Positions 5,551 to 7,146 of a stretch of 7,146 nucleotides of DNA are shown in pieces. The number at the start of each line of letters is the position of its first letter. The first letter of the stretch is position 1. The stretch comes from Promethearchaeota archaeon. Lineage in GTDB: Archaea; Asgardarchaeota; Lokiarchaeia; Sigynarchaeales; SOKP01. The position numbers were made by a program, and so were the translations under genes. Location of the stretch: positions 1 through 7,146 of the forward strand of contig WJKD01000452.1 in the NCBI GenBank assembly GCA_014729315.1. Direction: 5' to 3'. The notes beneath the pieces were generated by a model. The model was given only the letters and a program-made list of their open reading frames with translations, was not told the origin of the DNA and did not search any database.

Positions 5551-6885
5551 ATGAGTTATAAATTCTCAAAAGAAGAACTTAGTAAACTTCTTGTAGATTA
5601 TAACGAGATCGCATTTAAGGAGCTTAAAAAAGAATTACCCGATCATGTTTGTATCTGGGACGAAACATTAAGAGATGGCGAACAAAGCCCAACCGTATAC
5701 CTTACTCTGGACGAAAAGATCCATTTAGCAAAATTAATGGACGAGATAGGAGTTAAATTGATTGCTGTTGGATTTCCAGCAGTCTCAGAATCGGAGAAAA
5801 ATATTGTTAAAACGATTGTAAACGAAGATTGTAAACGAGCTTCGATTCTTGGTATCGCACGCCCTAAAAAATCCGATATAGACGCGTGTATTGACGCAGA
5901 TCTGAAAGAGATCGTGGTTTTTATGCCCGTATCACCAATCTTTATGAAAACATTAAAATTGACTGAAGAAGAGGAATTAGAAAAAATAACATCAGCTATA
6001 CATTATGCTAAGGATAACGGTTTCAAAGTAAATTGGGTTAGCGAGGATGGAACGAGAGCAGAATTCGAACATTTAAAAAATGTTTTTATAACTGCTATTG
6101 AAGCGGGTGCGGAACGAATAGTTTTAGGGGACACCGTTGGGGTTCTGACCCCCGATTCTACAAGGTATCTCATCCATAAGTTAAAGGAAGAGGTTATAAA
6201 AACTACGAATGATCACGTAGATATAGGAATTCATACCCACAACGATTTTGGATTAGCAGTCGCTAACACAGTTGAGGGGGTAATCGAAGGGTGTAAATAT
6301 CCACACACATGTATAAACGGATATGGTGAAAGGGCGGGCAATGCCGCTTTAGAGGAAGTTGCAACCATATTAAAAAGGCTAGGCATTAAGACAGGTATCG
6401 ACTTAACGAAACTACCGGAATTATCGAGCGTTTGCGAAAAATATTTCTGTCAACCTCTGTCTCAGTACAAACCAATAGTAGGAGATTATGCTTTCTCACA
6501 CGAAAGTGGACTTCATATTGCTGCAATTTTAGCACATCCCTTAACCTACGAACCAATTAACCCTCATATGGTAGGAAGAAGAAGAAAATTTTATTTAGGA
6601 AAATTTTCTGGTTCAAAATCAATTATCCACGCTTTAAAAAATAAATTAAAAGTACTAGATCTTGATATTCCCGACGAAATTATTAAGAAAATTGTAACTG
6701 AAGTAAAACAGAGGCACGAGTCAACCTCTAAAGAAGATTTACGCGAATCTTTTAAAAAAATTAAGGAAGAACTTAACAAAATAACCCGAGGACTATCAGA
6801 TCGCGATTTTTTCGAAATTGTCAATAAATACGCTCAACCTTACGTTCCTGACGAATTTAAACCAAAGAAGGAAGGAGAAAAATAA
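5551..6885 (+). CDS. Homocitrate/2-isopropylmalate synthase-family (DRE-TIM) enzyme
   Basis: Metal-dependent Claisen-condensing enzyme of 444 residues that joins acetyl-CoA to a 2-oxo acid. The TIM barrel covers about 32-300. It shows W36-D37-E-T-L-R41-D42-G-E44-Q (the DRE motif and first metal ligand D37), G74-F-P-A-V-S-E, G193-D-T-V-G, H228-T-H230-N-D (metal ligands) and N256-G-Y-G-E-R-A-G-N-A-A-L-E-E. The linker region has H317-E318-S-G-L-H322 and L331-T-Y-E-P followed by V341-G-R-R-R-K and G350-K-F-S-G. The C-terminal part (about 370-444) is a short, charged helical region. It lacks the roughly 120-residue LeuA regulatory domain, so leucine-type feedback inhibition is unlikely. Homocitrate synthase is the best guess; isopropylmalate, citramalate or another 2-oxo acid specificity cannot be excluded. 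ATG 5551 has no Shine-Dalgarno site. No lysine or leucine pathway genes are adjacent. Confidence 0.85.
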   Translation: MSYKFSKEELSKLLVDYNEIAFKELKKELPDHVCIWDETLRDGEQSPTVYLTLDEKIHLAKLMDEIGVKLIAVGFPAVSESEKNIVKTIVNEDCKRASILGIARPKKSDIDACIDADLKEIVVFMPVSPIFMKTLKLTEEEELEKITSAIHYAKDNGFKVNWVSEDGTRAEFEHLKNVFITAIEAGAERIVLGDTVGVLTPDSTRYLIHKLKEEVIKTTNDHVDIGIHTHNDFGLAVANTVEGVIEGCKYPHTCINGYGERAGNAALEEVATILKRLGIKTGIDLTKLPELSSVCEKYFCQPLSQYKPIVGDYAFSHESGLHIAAILAHPLTYEPINPHMVGRRRKFYLGKFSGSKSIIHALKNKLKVLDLDIPDEIIKKIVTEVKQRHESTSKEDLRESFKKIKEELNKITRGLSDRDFFEIVNKYAQPYVPDEFKPKKEGEK

Positions 6886-6888
6886 CCT

Positions 6889-7146
6889 TTATTTCTCTAA
6901 TAATTTCTTGAGTTCATTAATTCTATTTTCAGTTTTTTCGAGATCGCGGTTTAATTTTTTTATTTGTTTTTTGTAGGACTTGTCGTCTAGCTTTCCCGAA
7001 TCGTGTTTCTTCTCAATAAAGTTAATCAAGTTGTGTACTGAATTAACTTTACTCTGTAATCCTTCTAATTCGGAGATTAAAGCTTCACTTTCAATATCAT
7101 CCAATTCTTGTTCGTTTGTGAGATCTTCTAATTCGGTTTCTTGAGA
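6889..7146 (-). CDS. Coiled-coil protein, 5' end outside window
   Basis: Only the C-terminal 85 residues are present. The frame stays open from the stop at 6889-6891 to the window edge, so the true start is upstream of 7146; a TTG at 7104 is an internal candidate only. The visible part is almost wholly helical and charged. An acidic stretch rich in Glu and Asp (ETELEDLTNEQELDDIESEA) is followed by heptad-like segments (ISELEGLQSKVNSVHNLINF), a turn at DSGKLDDKSY, and a second basic-acidic helix (KKLNRDLEKTENRINELKKL). The helix-turn-helix with GKLDxxxY recalls helical hairpins of ESCRT-I/steadiness-box proteins, but many unrelated archaeal coiled coils look the same. Its stop codon lies 3 bp from that of the homocitrate synthase-like gene, tail to tail. 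No function is assigned. Confidence 0.6.
   Translation of the reverse strand, partial: SQETELEDLTNEQELDDIESEALISELEGLQSKVNSVHNLINFIEKKHDSGKLDDKSYKKQIKKLNRDLEKTENRINELKKLLEK

Noticed and set aside
6591..6824. Open frame of 77 codons on the minus strand within the homocitrate synthase-like gene
   Set aside because: Ser/Leu-rich shadow opposite the conserved linker and C-terminal region of the enzyme.

Overview
This 7.1 kb window is AT-rich (roughly 30% G+C by eye), gene-dense and has no RNA genes, insertion sequences or CRISPR repeats that I can see. It reads as archaeal chromosome. The reasons are a TrmB-type regulator, BRE/TATA-like promoter elements (TCGRAAA followed by a TTATAT-type box), oligo-T gene ends, mostly weak or absent Shine-Dalgarno sites and some GTG/TTG starts. 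The gene set (EFR1-type flavodoxin-ferredoxin, DUF6125 proteins, a TIGR04076 protein) and the low G+C would fit an Asgard (Lokiarchaeia-like) archaeon. That placement is inference, because no marker gene is present.

Layout: 27-683 (+) is a GNAT acetyltransferase with a charged N-terminal extension. Facing it is 727-1614 (-), a TrmB-family regulator. Divergent from the regulator is 1782-2654 (+), a flavodoxin fused to two [4Fe-4S] clusters. Three small same-strand genes follow: a DUF6125-like protein (2816-3343), a TIGR04076-like protein (3519-3959) and a second DUF6125-like protein (3999-4511). A crotonase-fold enoyl-CoA hydratase/isomerase (4530-5336) comes next. After a 214 bp AT-rich gap with inverted repeats lies a homocitrate/isopropylmalate synthase-family enzyme (5551-6885). 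A coiled-coil gene on the minus strand (6889-7146) runs off the window end and converges on it with 3 bp between stop codons.

The most coherent story is a possible TrmB-controlled module at 727-5336. A 15 bp AACCTAAA-type near-palindrome lies exactly 8 bp before the TCGRAAA (BRE-like) element in front of both the flavodoxin-ferredoxin gene and the first DUF6125 gene. The copy by the flavodoxin gene is also just upstream of the TrmB gene. This suggests one regulator acting on a low-potential electron carrier plus a small set of cysteine-rich proteins of unknown function and an acyl-CoA enzyme. The substrate and reaction are unknown. The homocitrate synthase-like gene has its own promoter region and does not obviously belong to the module.
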